Of a stretch of DNA of 64,000 nt, positions 26,152-34,335 are shown piece after piece. The DNA is taken from assembly GCF_029761935.1 (NCBI RefSeq), contig NZ_CP121699.1, forward strand, positions 186,001-250,000. Reading direction: 5' to 3'. The DNA is from Microbacterium testaceum. GTDB taxonomy: Bacteria; Actinomycetota; Actinomycetes; Actinomycetales; Microbacteriaceae. Each line of letters begins with the position of its first letter. Within the stretch, counting starts at the first letter, position 1. The translations under genes were made by a program, and so were the position numbers. The notes under the pieces are model-generated. The model worked only from the letters and a program-made list of their open reading frames with translations. It had not been told where the DNA came from and searched no databases.

Positions 26152-26167
26152 TCTCCGCCTCGCGTTG

Positions 26168-26232
26168 CGCGTGAGGGGTCGGAAACTGTCGCTCGAGTGC
26201 GCCTGAAGCGACAGAAGATGACCCCTCACGCG
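26168..26232. repeat. 65-bp palindromic element, copy D
   Basis: This is the best-preserved copy. CGCGTGAGGGGTC at the left end is perfectly complementary to GACCCCTCACGCG at the right, as are the inner CTGTCGC and GCGACAG. It fills the convergent gap between the oxidoreductase and the MFS gene. Confidence 0.9.
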
Positions 26233-26258
26233 AGAGACGAAAGGGGAGTGAGGCTCGG

Positions 26259-27542
26259 TCAGCGGGTGCGCGGGACGTAGCGCGGCACCCACCGGATGAA
26301 GCCCGCGGCACCCAGGACGGCGATCAGTCCCATTGCGCCGACACCAACCGACAGGGATGCCACGGCCGTCAGGGCCGACACGATCAACGGAGCGACCGCG
26401 CCCCCGGCATCCGTCAACGTCCTCCACGAGCCGAGGAACGCCGCAGGATCGGTCGGCGGGGCGACGTCCGCGCCGAGGGTGAGCAGGATGCCGCTCGACA
26501 AACCGTTCCCGACACCCAGCACCGCCGCGAACATGGCGTACCACATCGCCGCCGACGACAGATCGTGCGTGAACGAGAGGGCGAAGAACCCCGCGCCCAT
26601 CAGGATCATGGCCGGAAGGGCGGCCCAGAGGCGACCGAAGCGGTCCATCACCTGGCCACTCGCGTAGAAGAGCGCGAAGTCGATCGCGCCCGAGACGCCA
26701 ACGACCACCGCGATCGTTCCGGCATCGAGTCCGAGGGAGACGCCCCAGAGCGGGAGCACCACCTGCCGCGCCGAGCGCACGGCCGACAGTGACGACGCCG
26801 CCAGGCCTAACCGGGCGAGCACTCCGCGGAAGCGCCACATCGTGCGGAACACCCCGACCCGCTCGACGGTGGGGATCGCCCCGGTGACCGGCTCACCCGT
26901 GTCTTCGGCATCGCGCGAGTCGCCGGCGTCGCGCCGGGTGGCCGAGCCCGCGCCGACGGGGACGGCCTTCTCGGGATCGGGGCCGAAGAACACGAGCAGA
27001 ATCGTGGCGACCTGGCACACGGCGAAGAACACGATGGATGCCGTCTCGGTACCGAAGACCGCCAACAGCGCCGCCGAGATGAACGGGCCGACGAACATCC
27101 CGAGGCGGAACGTGCCGCCCAGCAGCGACAGCGCGCGAGCACGGAAGGTCAGAGGAACCCTCGTGGTCATGAAGGAGTGACGGGCGAGCGCGAACGACGC
27201 GGCACAGAAGCCGATGAGGAACACCGCCGCGGTGAAGAACGCCAACGACTGCGCGAACACGATTCCCAGCAGACCCGCCAGCACGACGATGCCGGCCACC
27301 CCCATGGTGACGCGCTCGCCGAAGCGCGCGACCGCCCAACCGGCCGGGATGTTGCCGCAGAGCTGGCCGACGACGAGGGCCGCGGCCACGAGGGCGGCGA
27401 GAGCGACGTCGGCACCGAGGCGGTTCGCGATGACCGGAACGAGGGGGATCACGGCGCCCTCGCCGACCGCGAACAGCAGCGTGGGGCCGTAGATCATCGG
27501 TGCGAAGCGCACCAGCACGTTCCGGGGAGAGTCGGCTGTCAC
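26259..27542 (-). CDS. major facilitator superfamily transporter
   Basis: About 427 residues with 12 predicted spans in two halves. The loop between TM2 and TM3 has AGWAVARFGERVTMGV, the usual MFS motif A position, and the equivalent of the second half reads GQVMDRFGRLWAALP. The central cytoplasmic loop is charged (ATRRDAGDSRDAEDTGEP). It is probably a drug or metabolite exporter, substrate unknown. GTG 27542 is chosen because the upstream in-frame codons overlap the divergent prfB 5' end and are Arg-rich. Its 3' end faces the oxidoreductase. Confidence 0.8.
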   Translation of the reverse strand: MTADSPRNVLVRFAPMIYGPTLLFAVGEGAVIPLVPVIANRLGADVALAALVAAALVVGQLCGNIPAGWAVARFGERVTMGVAGIVVLAGLLGIVFAQSLAFFTAAVFLIGFCAASFALARHSFMTTRVPLTFRARALSLLGGTFRLGMFVGPFISAALLAVFGTETASIVFFAVCQVATILLVFFGPDPEKAVPVGAGSATRRDAGDSRDAEDTGEPVTGAIPTVERVGVFRTMWRFRGVLARLGLAASSLSAVRSARQVVLPLWGVSLGLDAGTIAVVVGVSGAIDFALFYASGQVMDRFGRLWAALPAMILMGAGFFALSFTHDLSSAAMWYAMFAAVLGVGNGLSSGILLTLGADVAPPTDPAAFLGSWRTLTDAGGAVAPLIVSALTAVASLSVGVGAMGLIAVLGAAGFIRWVPRYVPRTR

Positions 27543-27553
27543 CGTCTCCACGA

Positions 27554-27559
27554 TAGGCT
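27554..27559 (+). promoter_or_regulatory. -10 box of prfB
   Basis: TAGGCT, 9 nt before the prfB ATG. Confidence 0.55.
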
Positions 27560-27568
27560 TGATGTCAA

Positions 27569-28678
27569 ATGCTCGAACTCGATTTGACCGCCGACATCCA
27601 GGCGCTGCGCTCGACCTTCGCCGATATCCAGGCCGTGGTCGACGTCGACGCACTCAAAGCCGACATCGAACGCCTCAGCGAAGAGGCCGGTGCCCCCGAC
27701 CTCTGGGACGACGTCGACAACGCCCAGAAGGTCACCAGCCGCCTGAGCCACAAGCAGGCCGAGCTCAAGCGGGTCACCGAGATCGAGCAGCGCCTCGACG
27801 ACCTCGAGGTGCTCGTCGAACTCGCCATCGAGATGGACGACGACGAGTCCGCCGACGAAGCGCGCCGCGAGCTCGCCTCGCTGAAGGACGTCATCGGCCA
27901 GCTCGAGGTGCAGACGCTGCTCGACGGCGAGTACGACCCGCGCTCCGCGGTCGTCACGATCCGCTCCGGCGCCGGCGGCGACGACGCTACCGACTTCGCC
28001 GAGATGCTGCTGCGCATGTACCTGCGCTGGGCCGAGCGTCACAAGTATCCCGTCAAGGTCATGGACACGTCCTACGCCGAAGGCGCCGGCATCAAGTCGG
28101 CCACCTTCGAGGTCGACGTGCCCTACGCCTACGGCACCCTGTCGGTCGAGGCCGGAACGCACCGCCTCGCGCGCATCAGCCCCTTCGGTGGCGCCGACAA
28201 GCGACAGACGAGCTTCGCGGCCGTCGAGGTCATCCCCGTCATGGAAGAAGCCGTCGAGGTCGAGGTGCCCGAGGGTGACATCCGCGTCGACGTGTTCCGT
28301 TCGTCGGGCCCCGGTGGACAGTCGGTCAACACGACCGACTCCGCCGTGCGCATCACGCACCTTCCGACGGGCCTCGTCGTCTCGATGCAGAACGAGAAGT
28401 CGCAGATCCAGAACCGCGCGGCCGCCATGCGCGTGCTGCAGACCCGCCTTCTGCTGCTCAAGCGCGAAGAAGAAGCGGCCAAGAAGAAGGAGCTCGCCGG
28501 CACGATCACCGCGAGCTGGGGCGACCAGATGCGCTCGTACTTCCTCTACGGCCAGCAGCTGGTGAAGGACCTCCGCACCGGATACGAGGTCGGAAACCCG
28601 GCGGTCGTGTTCGACGGCGACCTCGACGGCCTGATCGCGGCCGGCATCCGCTGGCGCAAGCGCAAGGACGACGACTGA
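27569..28678 (+). CDS. prfB: peptide chain release factor 2
   Basis: 369 residues. It terminates translation at UGA and UAA. The tripeptide that reads the stop codon is present as SPF, in [16 protein letters not shown], and the peptidyl-tRNA hydrolysis loop GGQ is at residues 249-251 ([18 protein letters not shown]). The gene is one continuous frame: the programmed +1 frameshift and internal UGA used by many bacteria to control prfB are absent, as in other actinobacteria. It is followed by a strong hairpin, so it is a single-gene unit. Confidence 0.97.
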   Translation: MLELDLTADIQALRSTFADIQAVVDVDALKADIERLSEEAGAPDLWDDVDNAQKVTSRLSHKQAELKRVTEIEQRLDDLEVLVELAIEMDDDESADEARRELASLKDVIGQLEVQTLLDGEYDPRSAVVTIRSGAGGDDATDFAEMLLRMYLRWAERHKYPVKVMDTSYAEGAGIKSATFEVDVPYAYGTLSVEAGTHRLARISPFGGADKRQTSFAAVEVIPVMEEAVEVEVPEGDIRVDVFRSSGPGGQSVNTTDSAVRITHLPTGLVVSMQNEKSQIQNRAAAMRVLQTRLLLLKREEEAAKKKELAGTITASWGDQMRSYFLYGQQLVKDLRTGYEVGNPAVVFDGDLDGLIAAGIRWRKRKDDD

Positions 28679-28696
28679 GTCGTCCCCTCTCACGAC

Positions 28697-28742
28697 AGAG
28701 AGCCCTCTGGATGCCGGCACCTCGGCATCCATAGGGCTCTCT
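28697..28742 (+). terminator. terminator after prfB
   Basis: The 20-nt arms (AGAGAGCCCTCTGGATGCCG at 28697-28716 and the complement at 28723-28742) pair with a single mismatch around a 6-nt loop. No long T run follows. The stem also contains a GGATGCC/GGCATCC pair. Confidence 0.8.
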
Positions 28743-28790
28743 CGGTTTCGCCACCCGGCGCGTCCTGTCGGCCTGCTCGAAGCCCGCGCT

Positions 28791-28796
28791 TAGGCT
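28791..28796 (+). promoter_or_regulatory. -10 box of ftsE
   Basis: TAGGCT, 9 nt before the ftsE ATG. Confidence 0.5.
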
Positions 28797-28805
28797 CGTC
28801 AAGCC

Positions 28806-29858
28806 ATGATCCGGTTCGAGAACGTCACCAAGCGGTATCGCGGCACCGCGAAGCCCGCCCTGAACGCCGTCGACTTCGAAGTGCAGCGCGGGGAGTTCGT
28901 CTTCCTCGTCGGCGCTTCGGGCTCCGGCAAATCGTCGTGCCTGCAGCTCATCCTGCGCGCCGAGACCCCCAGCGACGGCCGTGTCGTCGTGCTCGGTCGC
29001 GACCTGCGCACGCTGTCGAACCGTAAGGTTCCCTACTTCCGCCGTCACATCGGTTCGGTCTTCCAGGACTTCCGCCTGCTGCCGAACAAGACGGTGCACC
29101 AGAACGTCGCCTTCACGCTGCAGGTGACCGGCGCCTCGCGCGGGTTCATCCAGCAGGCCGTGCCCGAGGTGCTCGCGCTCGTCGGTCTCGACGGCAAAGA
29201 GAAGCGTTTGCCGCACGAGCTCTCGGGCGGTGAGCAGCAGCGCGTCGCGATCGCCCGCGCGCTCGTGAACCGTCCGCAGGTGCTGCTCGCCGACGAGCCG
29301 ACCGGAAACCTCGACCCCGGCACCTCGATCGACATCATGCGCCTGCTCGCGCGGATCAACGCCGGCGGCACGACCGTCGTCATGGCCACGCACGAGGCCG
29401 GCTTCGTCGACCAGATGCAGCGCCGCGTGATCGAGCTGCGCGGTGGCGAGATGGTGCGCGACGAGCGCCACGGTGGCTACGGCGACACGTCGAGCCTCCC
29501 GCGCCTCGCGCCCGAGGTCGAGCGCGGAGCGGCCGCGGTCGCCGCCCTCACCGCGGTGCTCGAGGTGCAGCGCGAGGTCACCGGTTTGACCGGGCCCGTC
29601 GAACCGCTGACCAAGCCGGGCGCGGACGCGACGCCGGCGGCACGACGCGACGAGACTGCTCCGGCGGAGCGACGCGACGAGACCGCTGCGGCCGCGTCGG
29701 ACGACGCTCCGGCCCCCGCCGACGAGCCCCGCGAGCCCGGCACCAACACGCGCTCCATCCCGGTCACCCGCCCCGACGTCGACGCTCTCGGTCTCGCCGA
29801 CCGACTCGGCCTGGGCCAGAAGAAAGACCGCAACGACGAAGTGGGACCCACGTCATGA
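28806..29858 (+). CDS. ftsE: cell division ATP-binding protein FtsE with extended C-terminus
   Basis: 350 residues; the usual FtsE is about 225. Residues 1-225 are a canonical ABC ATPase: Walker [10 protein letters not shown] (36-44), signature LSGGEQQR, Walker [13 protein letters not shown], and the FtsE-typical [13 protein letters not shown]. With FtsX it forms a membrane complex that activates peptidoglycan hydrolases at the division septum. The remaining 125 residues are Ala/Pro/Glu/Arg-rich with a duplicated [16 protein letters not shown] unit, probably disordered. The stop overlaps the ftsX start in ATGA. Confidence 0.95.
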   Translation: MIRFENVTKRYRGTAKPALNAVDFEVQRGEFVFLVGASGSGKSSCLQLILRAETPSDGRVVVLGRDLRTLSNRKVPYFRRHIGSVFQDFRLLPNKTVHQNVAFTLQVTGASRGFIQQAVPEVLALVGLDGKEKRLPHELSGGEQQRVAIARALVNRPQVLLADEPTGNLDPGTSIDIMRLLARINAGGTTVVMATHEAGFVDQMQRRVIELRGGEMVRDERHGGYGDTSSLPRLAPEVERGAAAVAALTAVLEVQREVTGLTGPVEPLTKPGADATPAARRDETAPAERRDETAAAASDDAPAPADEPREPGTNTRSIPVTRPDVDALGLADRLGLGQKKDRNDEVGPTS

Positions 29859-30772
29859 GGTTCGGGCTCATCCTCTCGGAGGCCTTCACCGGTCTTCGCC
29901 GCAACGCGTCGATGGTCATCTCGGTCATCCTCGTCACCTTCGTCTCGCTGACCTTCGTCGGCGCGGCGATGCTCATGCAGATGCAGATCGGCAAGATGCA
30001 GTCGTACTGGGCCGATCGCGCCCAGGTGGCGGTGTTCATGTGCGCGGCCTCGTCGAACGCGCCGACCTGCGTGGCCGGTCAGCCCGCGACGCAGGATCAG
30101 ATCGACGCGGTCACCGCGAAGCTCGACGGCTCCGCCCTGGCCCCGCTCATCCGCGACTACACCTTCCAGACCAGTGACCAGGTGTTCGAGAACGCCAAGG
30201 GCCTGCTGTCCGAGGACATCCTCGGTGTCGTCACCGCCGACCAGTTCAACGCGACCTTCAGCATCAACCTCGTCGACCAGAGCCAGTCCGACGTCATCGC
30301 GGAAGCCTTCAGCGGACAGGACGGCGTCGAGAGCGTCACGAACCAGCTCCAATACCTCGAGCCCCTCTTCCAGGCGTTGACGGTCGCGACCTACGTGGCG
30401 GTGGGCATCGCCGGACTCATGCTGATCGCGGCGGTGCTGCTGATCGCGACGACCATTCGCCTTTCGGCGTTCGCTCGACGCAAGGAGCTCGGGATCATGC
30501 GCCTGGTGGGCGCGTCCAACCGATTCATCCAGACGCCGTTCATCGTCGAGGGCGTCCTCGCTGCGCTGATCGGGTCCGCTCTGGCGAGCGTCGCCGTCTG
30601 GGCGATCGTCGGCGTCGGCGTGAACCAGTACCTGAGGGATCGGATCGGCTTCATCACCTCGTGGGTCGATTTCGGCGACGTCGCGATCGTCATCCCCGCG
30701 CTCGTGGTGATCGGTATCGTCCTCGCCGCCCTGAGCGCCAGTTTCGCCATCCGCCGCTGGCTGCGCGCCTGA
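29855..30772 (+). CDS. ftsX: cell division protein FtsX
   Basis: 305 residues, four-span permease of the FtsEX complex. TM1 lies at about residues 22-45, then a large extracytoplasmic domain (about 46-180) and TM2-TM4 in the last 130 residues, with [18 protein letters not shown] as the conserved cytoplasmic coupling segment. The extracellular domain has a Cys pair ([15 protein letters not shown]) that may form a disulfide. In actinobacteria this domain contacts RipC-type hydrolases. Translationally coupled to ftsE; smpB follows 83 bp later. Confidence 0.95.
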   Translation: MRFGLILSEAFTGLRRNASMVISVILVTFVSLTFVGAAMLMQMQIGKMQSYWADRAQVAVFMCAASSNAPTCVAGQPATQDQIDAVTAKLDGSALAPLIRDYTFQTSDQVFENAKGLLSEDILGVVTADQFNATFSINLVDQSQSDVIAEAFSGQDGVESVTNQLQYLEPLFQALTVATYVAVGIAGLMLIAAVLLIATTIRLSAFARRKELGIMRLVGASNRFIQTPFIVEGVLAALIGSALASVAVWAIVGVGVNQYLRDRIGFITSWVDFGDVAIVIPALVVIGIVLAALSASFAIRRWLRA

Positions 30773-30855
30773 CCTCCGGTCGCGCGCGGAGTCGGCATCC
30801 GCTGTGGGGTAAACTGTAAGGCTCTGTGTGCCCATGATCATGAGGAGGTGGCACC

Positions 30856-31332
30856 ATGCCTCGTGAGCAGGGTGAAAAGCTCATCGCGTCCAACAAGAAG
30901 GCGCGTCACGACTACGCCATCGAGAAGACGTACGAAGCGGGACTGGTGCTCACGGGCACCGAGGTGAAGTCGCTGCGCCAGGGGCGCGCCAACCTCACCG
31001 ACGGCTACGCCTACATCGACGGCGGCCAGGCGTTCCTCGATGCCGTGCACATCCCGGAGTACTCCCAGGGCCACTGGACGAACCACTCGGCCAAGCGCAC
31101 GCGCAAGCTGCTGCTGCACAAAGAAGAGATCATCAAGCTCTCGCACGCCGTGTCGGCGGGCGGGTACACCCTGGTGCCCCTGCGCCTGTACTTCCTCGAC
31201 GGCCGCGCCAAGGTCGAGATCGCCGTCGCGAAGGGCAAGCGCGAGTTCGAGAAGCGTCAGACGATCCGCGAGCGCGAAGACAAGCGCGAAGCCGAACGTG
31301 CTATGCGCACGAAGAACCGTCTGGGCGAGTGA
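30856..31332 (+). CDS. smpB: SsrA-binding protein SmpB
   Basis: 158 residues. It binds the tRNA-like part of tmRNA and brings it to stalled ribosomes. Family marks are [44 protein letters not shown] and a basic C-terminal tail ([19 protein letters not shown]) that enters the mRNA channel. GAGGAGG about 10 nt upstream gives a strong ribosome-binding site. Its RNA partner ssrA is 880 bp downstream, beyond a convergent SIMPL gene. Confidence 0.97.
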   Translation: MPREQGEKLIASNKKARHDYAIEKTYEAGLVLTGTEVKSLRQGRANLTDGYAYIDGGQAFLDAVHIPEYSQGHWTNHSAKRTRKLLLHKEEIIKLSHAVSAGGYTLVPLRLYFLDGRAKVEIAVAKGKREFEKRQTIREREDKREAERAMRTKNRLGE

Positions 31333-31341
31333 CGCGCTGAG

Positions 31342-32001
31342 TCACTCCGCGCGGAAGCGGCCCTCCACGACCGAGGTGACCACGATCTCGGGCGGCTGCA
31401 GGCTGAACGACGGCCCCCCGGCTGGACCGGAGGCCGCCATCATGCGCGCGGCGAACGGCGCCGGCTGTTCGGGGTGCGCGCCGAGCAGACCGGCATCCGC
31501 GATCTCGACGGCGGACACGGATGCCAGCCCCAGAGCGTCCGCATAGGCCGTCGCCCGTTCCACGGCGACGTGGACGGCGTCGGCGGCCACCTCGCGCTCG
31601 ACCCGGGCGCGGGTGGTGGGGGATAGGCGCCACTCCACCGCGGTGACCTGCACATCATCGGACTCGGCCACATCCCCCAGCCACCATGACAGGGCACCGG
31701 CGTCGGTGAACGTGGCGGAGAGTTCCACGGCGGCGTGATGGACGAGGGGGAGCTGCGCTCCCTCGTTGTTCCACGGCCGGTCGGACCACACCGACACGCG
31801 CGCGCTCGACCACTCCGACACCTCGCCGGAGCGCAGGTGAGCGACCAGGCCATCCTGCACGCTCGCCGCGCGCTCCTGCGCCCGTTCGACCACCGGCCCG
31901 CGAGTGGGACCGTCGGTCGACACGGTGACGCGGACGGCGGCCTCTTCAGCGCGGGCACGGGCGTTGCTCTCGCCCCGGACGGTGATGACGACGTCGCTCA
32001 T
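31342..32001 (-). CDS. SIMPL (DUF541) domain protein
   Basis: 219 residues. It begins VVITVRGESNARARAEEAAVRV and keeps the family pattern of a paired YADALGL helix and a C-terminal PPEIVVTSVVEGRF strand. No signal peptide is present, so unlike many SIMPL proteins this one looks cytoplasmic. The function of the family is poorly defined. TAGGCT lies 6 nt before the ATG. The start and promoter are partly duplicated just upstream. It is convergent with smpB, 9 bp apart. Confidence 0.8.
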   Translation of the reverse strand: MSDVVITVRGESNARARAEEAAVRVTVSTDGPTRGPVVERAQERAASVQDGLVAHLRSGEVSEWSSARVSVWSDRPWNNEGAQLPLVHHAAVELSATFTDAGALSWWLGDVAESDDVQVTAVEWRLSPTTRARVEREVAADAVHVAVERATAYADALGLASVSAVEIADAGLLGAHPEQPAPFAARMMAASGPAGGPSFSLQPPEIVVTSVVEGRFRAE

Positions 32002-32107
32002 GCGGTGAGCCTACGGGAGGGGCGCGCTCGGGTGGGATCGGTGAGGGCGCGGCGACGTCGCTCACGCGGTGAGCCTGCGGGACGCGGGGCACCGGCTTCG
32101 GGTGGGA
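31989..32107. repeat. tandem duplication of the SIMPL gene start and promoter
   Basis: The segment at 31989-32037 (CGACGTCGCTCATGCGGTGA onward to GGTGGGA) recurs at 32053-32107 with a few changes. In the second copy the start codon became GTG and the -10 became CAGGCT. Confidence 0.75.
32008..32013 (-). promoter_or_regulatory. -10 box of the SIMPL gene
   Basis: TAGGCT on the minus strand, 6 nt before the ATG at 31999-32001. Confidence 0.5.
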
Positions 32108-32131
32108 ATCATCGCGCGCCGCGAACCGTTG

Positions 32132-32137
32132 TAGACT
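32132..32137 (+). promoter_or_regulatory. probable -10 box of ssrA
   Basis: TAGACT about 75 nt before the mature tmRNA 5' end. A GC hairpin (CTCGGG/CCCGAG, about 32144-32165) follows and would lie in the removed 5' leader. Confidence 0.5.
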
Positions 32138-32212
32138 GTGATGCTCGGGCGCTTCGGCCCCCGAGGTGGCAACTCAACAGCGTGACGATGGTCGCTCCTT
32201 CACGGAGTTCCC

Positions 32213-32579
32213 GGGGCTGATCGGTTTCGACAGCGCCTGCGAACCCGCGAGAAGCGGGCCGAGGATGTGGGGTTATCTCGTAAACGCTCCCTGCAAAACA
32301 ATAAGTGCCAATGCTAAGCGCACTGACTTCGCCCTCGCTGCGTAAGCGAGCCCGATAGTCCGTCAGGCCGTGTGCGACCCCGCCACGGAATCTGGCGTCA
32401 TTTAGGGGTCTTGCTGTGTGACGGCGTCTGGACGTCACGCGGGACTTTTCCCAGGCTGGGCTTGTCGACTTAGGTGTCTGTGACAAAGGTCGGAGCCGAG
32501 CAGAACGTCTGCACAGACTGCGCCCGGAGAAAACGCGGAGACCCAGCGTTGGACGGGGGTTCGATTCCCCCCAGCTCCA
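32213..32579 (+). ncRNA. ssrA: transfer-messenger RNA
   Basis: 367 nt. The 5' end GGGGCTGATCGGTTTCGACA and the 3' end GGTTCGATTCCCCCCAGCTC then CA form the tRNA-Ala-like domain. The acceptor GGGGCTG pairs with CAGCTCC, including one G-U. AATAAGT precedes the resume codon GCC at 32307, and the tag frame (32307-32345) reads ANAKRTDFALAA before TAA. The tag has the protease-recognised ALAA end and the 12-residue length known in mycobacteria. The 3' CCA is not encoded (CACGA in the DNA). It works with SmpB to rescue stalled ribosomes. Confidence 0.95.
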
Positions 32580-32653
32580 CGAACCATCGTCACGTGAGAA
32601 AGCCCCCATCTTCGCCCGTTTCGGCGAAGGTGGCGGCTTTCTCGATCTCGGGA

Positions 32654-33193
32654 TCAACCCGCGGGGCGCGTGTGGATGTCGCTCTCGCCGGCAACGCCGT
32701 TCAGCTCGAGATAGATGCGCCCCTCGGTGCGCGTCAGAGTCGCGGTGTTGCGTCGCTCGATGGCATCCGACAGCTTCTCGACGAAGCCGGGCTCGAAGCT
32801 GTGCAGGAGCACCTCCTCGGCGCGGTGGATGCGCTTTCCCGCCCACGGGGCGGCGACTTTATCGGGATCGCGGTGCGTGTAGATCGCGACGCGCTCGGCC
32901 TTCATGCTGCCGGTGTGCAGGCGCGCGGCATCCGGAGCTCCGACCTCGACCCACGCCACCAGGGCGCCCGTGAGGTCGCGGATCATCACGGCGGGCTCGT
33001 CGGTCGCGGCGACGCCCTCGCTGAAGCCGATGCCCTCCTCGTACTCGAGGCAGTAAGCCAGCACGCGCGTCAGCATGTACGGAGCGGTCTCCGAGGGGTG
33101 CCGAGCGACGCGCAACGCCAGCTCGTCGTAGACGCCGCGATCGACGTCGGAGAGCTGCACGGTGAACTGGTGAATGGTCGAGCCGATAGCCAC
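32654..33193 (-). CDS. YaeQ family protein
   Basis: 179 residues. The family signature is clear: VQLSDVDRGVYDELALRVAR then HPSETAPYMLTRVLAYCLEY, VWVE-type VAWVEVGAPDAARLHTGS, and the C-terminal RIYLELNG. YaeQ proteins have a PD-(D/E)XK nuclease-like fold but no established role. They are better known from proteobacteria. Start GTG 33193 is preferred because TAGGCT lies 8 nt upstream and the family N-terminus STIHQFTV follows. A 14-bp tandem repeat sits between it and the next minus-strand gene. Confidence 0.85.
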   Translation of the reverse strand: MAIGSTIHQFTVQLSDVDRGVYDELALRVARHPSETAPYMLTRVLAYCLEYEEGIGFSEGVAATDEPAVMIRDLTGALVAWVEVGAPDAARLHTGSMKAERVAIYTHRDPDKVAAPWAGKRIHRAEEVLLHSFEPGFVEKLSDAIERRNTATLTRTEGRIYLELNGVAGESDIHTRPAG

Positions 33194-33201
33194 GAGGGTC
33201 G

Positions 33202-33207
33202 AGCCTA
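33202..33207 (-). promoter_or_regulatory. -10 box of the YaeQ-family gene
   Basis: TAGGCT on the minus strand, 8 nt before GTG 33193. Confidence 0.5.
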
Positions 33208-33236
33208 CGTGGTCGGGCCGGCATGACCGTGCGCGC

Positions 33237-33292
33237 TGTGCCGGGCGCGTTGTGCCGTGCTCGTTGTGCCGGGCTCGCCGTGCCGTGCCGCG
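33237..33292. repeat. 14-bp tandem repeat, four units
   Basis: The units TGTGCCGGGCGCGT, TGTGCCGTGCTCGT, TGTGCCGGGCTCGC and CGTGCCGTGCCGCG occupy the gap between the DUF6891-like stop and the YaeQ promoter. Confidence 0.8.
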
Positions 33293-33293
33293 C

Positions 33294-34025
33294 CTACGCG
33301 GTCGCGGGGGCGGTGCCGGGAAGGCGGTTGCGCCACTGGGGGAGCGGGATGACGATGCGGTGCGCGGGGTCGCCGTCCCACTCCACCGGCAGGCCGGCTT
33401 CGGCGAGAGCATCGGCGACGATCCGGCCGACGCGGGCATCGGTCTGTCGCCAGACCTCGCTGCGCGCGGCCTCGTCGCCGACATCGGCCGCCGCGAGAAG
33501 CCCGGGGTCGAGATCGCGCAGGGGTGCGAAGGCGCTGAAGGTGAGGAACAGCTGCGCGGGCTCCTCGGCGAGTCGCTCGGCGTCCTGCTGGTGGAAGAAG
33601 GTGTAGGCCCACTCGCGGAACTGCGGTGCACCCGTCTCGTCGCTCGGCGCGGGCGTGCGCTCGTCGTCGATCTCAGCGGTTCCGCACGTATTGCAACAGG
33701 TGAAGTCGGCGCGGGCGACGAAGCCGCGTGCCTCGAGGATCGCGAACGCCGTGCGCAGGCGGTCGCCTTCCGTGACGGACGGCCGTCCGTGCTCGATGCG
33801 GCGGCGCTCGGCCCAGACCTCGCGCACCACGGCCTCGGCCGCTGCGGCATCGTCGAGTTCGTGGACGTCCTGCACCTGCTGCACGACCTCATCGAAGTCG
33901 CGGAAGCCGAGGATGACAGCATCCTGAGCTGTCCGTCTGAGCCCTGCGAGACCAGGATCGGACGCGAGGGGAGCGGCCTGCGGGGCCGGGACGTTCTTGC
34001 CGAACAGGCGATCCAGGAATCCCAT
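33294..34025 (-). CDS. DUF6891-like cytoplasmic protein
   Basis: 243 residues from ATG 34025 (MGFLDRLFGK). The middle has FTCCNTCGTAEIDDE, a cysteine cluster that could bind metal, then REWAYTFFHQQDAERLAE. The C-terminus has VEWDGDPAHRIVIPLPQWRN. This combination matches the uncharacterised DUF6891 family as far as I recall; function unknown. The frame is open upstream of the chosen start but overlaps the divergent small gene. The N-terminal FLDRLFGK looks like a short amphipathic segment. Confidence 0.6.
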   Translation of the reverse strand: MGFLDRLFGKNVPAPQAAPLASDPGLAGLRRTAQDAVILGFRDFDEVVQQVQDVHELDDAAAAEAVVREVWAERRRIEHGRPSVTEGDRLRTAFAILEARGFVARADFTCCNTCGTAEIDDERTPAPSDETGAPQFREWAYTFFHQQDAERLAEEPAQLFLTFSAFAPLRDLDPGLLAAADVGDEAARSEVWRQTDARVGRIVADALAEAGLPVEWDGDPAHRIVIPLPQWRNRLPGTAPATA

Positions 34026-34043
34026 GCGTCCCAGTGAACCAGC

Positions 34044-34049
34044 TAGCGT
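34044..34049 (+). promoter_or_regulatory. -10 box of the 84-residue gene
   Basis: TAGCGT, 6 nt before the ATG at 34056. Confidence 0.45.
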
Positions 34050-34055
34050 CGGGGA

Positions 34056-34310
34056 ATGCCCGATCCGCGTCACATCCGCATCGATGTCGGTCCCTTCCAC
34101 CTCGACCCCGTTCCCGATTCGGCGCGGTGGCGGGCCGAGGGCCGAGGCGGCGACGCCTCGGTCGAGGGTGGGTGGAGCGACTGGGTCGCGTTCGCACAAC
34201 GGATCCTGCAGACCGACGAACGGTGGCGTGGTCTCGAGGCGCGCGGAGACGCGTGGGACGAGGGCTTCGCGGCCGGACGGGACGCCGCGGCGGTGAATCC
34301 GTACCGGTGA
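34056..34310 (+). CDS. small hypothetical protein (84 residues)
   Basis: I do not recognise a family. The protein is charged and Trp-rich (ARWRAEGRGG, GGWSDWVAFAQRILQ, ERWRGLEARGDAWDEGFAAG), with a likely helix at the C-terminus (DEGFAAGRDAAA) as seen in short actinobacterial proteins of unknown function. No signal peptide or membrane span. A TAGCGT box at a leaderless spacing supports it being expressed. It is divergent from the DUF6891-like gene, whose start lies 30 bp away. Confidence 0.55.
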   Translation: MPDPRHIRIDVGPFHLDPVPDSARWRAEGRGGDASVEGGWSDWVAFAQRILQTDERWRGLEARGDAWDEGFAAGRDAAAVNPYR

Positions 34311-34335
34311 GGGAAACCTCCGCGTCTGCGGCGCC

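Noticed and set aside
27569..27700. Programmed +1 frameshift in prfB
   Set aside because: No internal UGA occurs at the expected place; the frame is continuous.
33237..33292. CRISPR array
   Set aside because: Units are 14 bp, contiguous, with no spacers; it is a simple tandem repeat.
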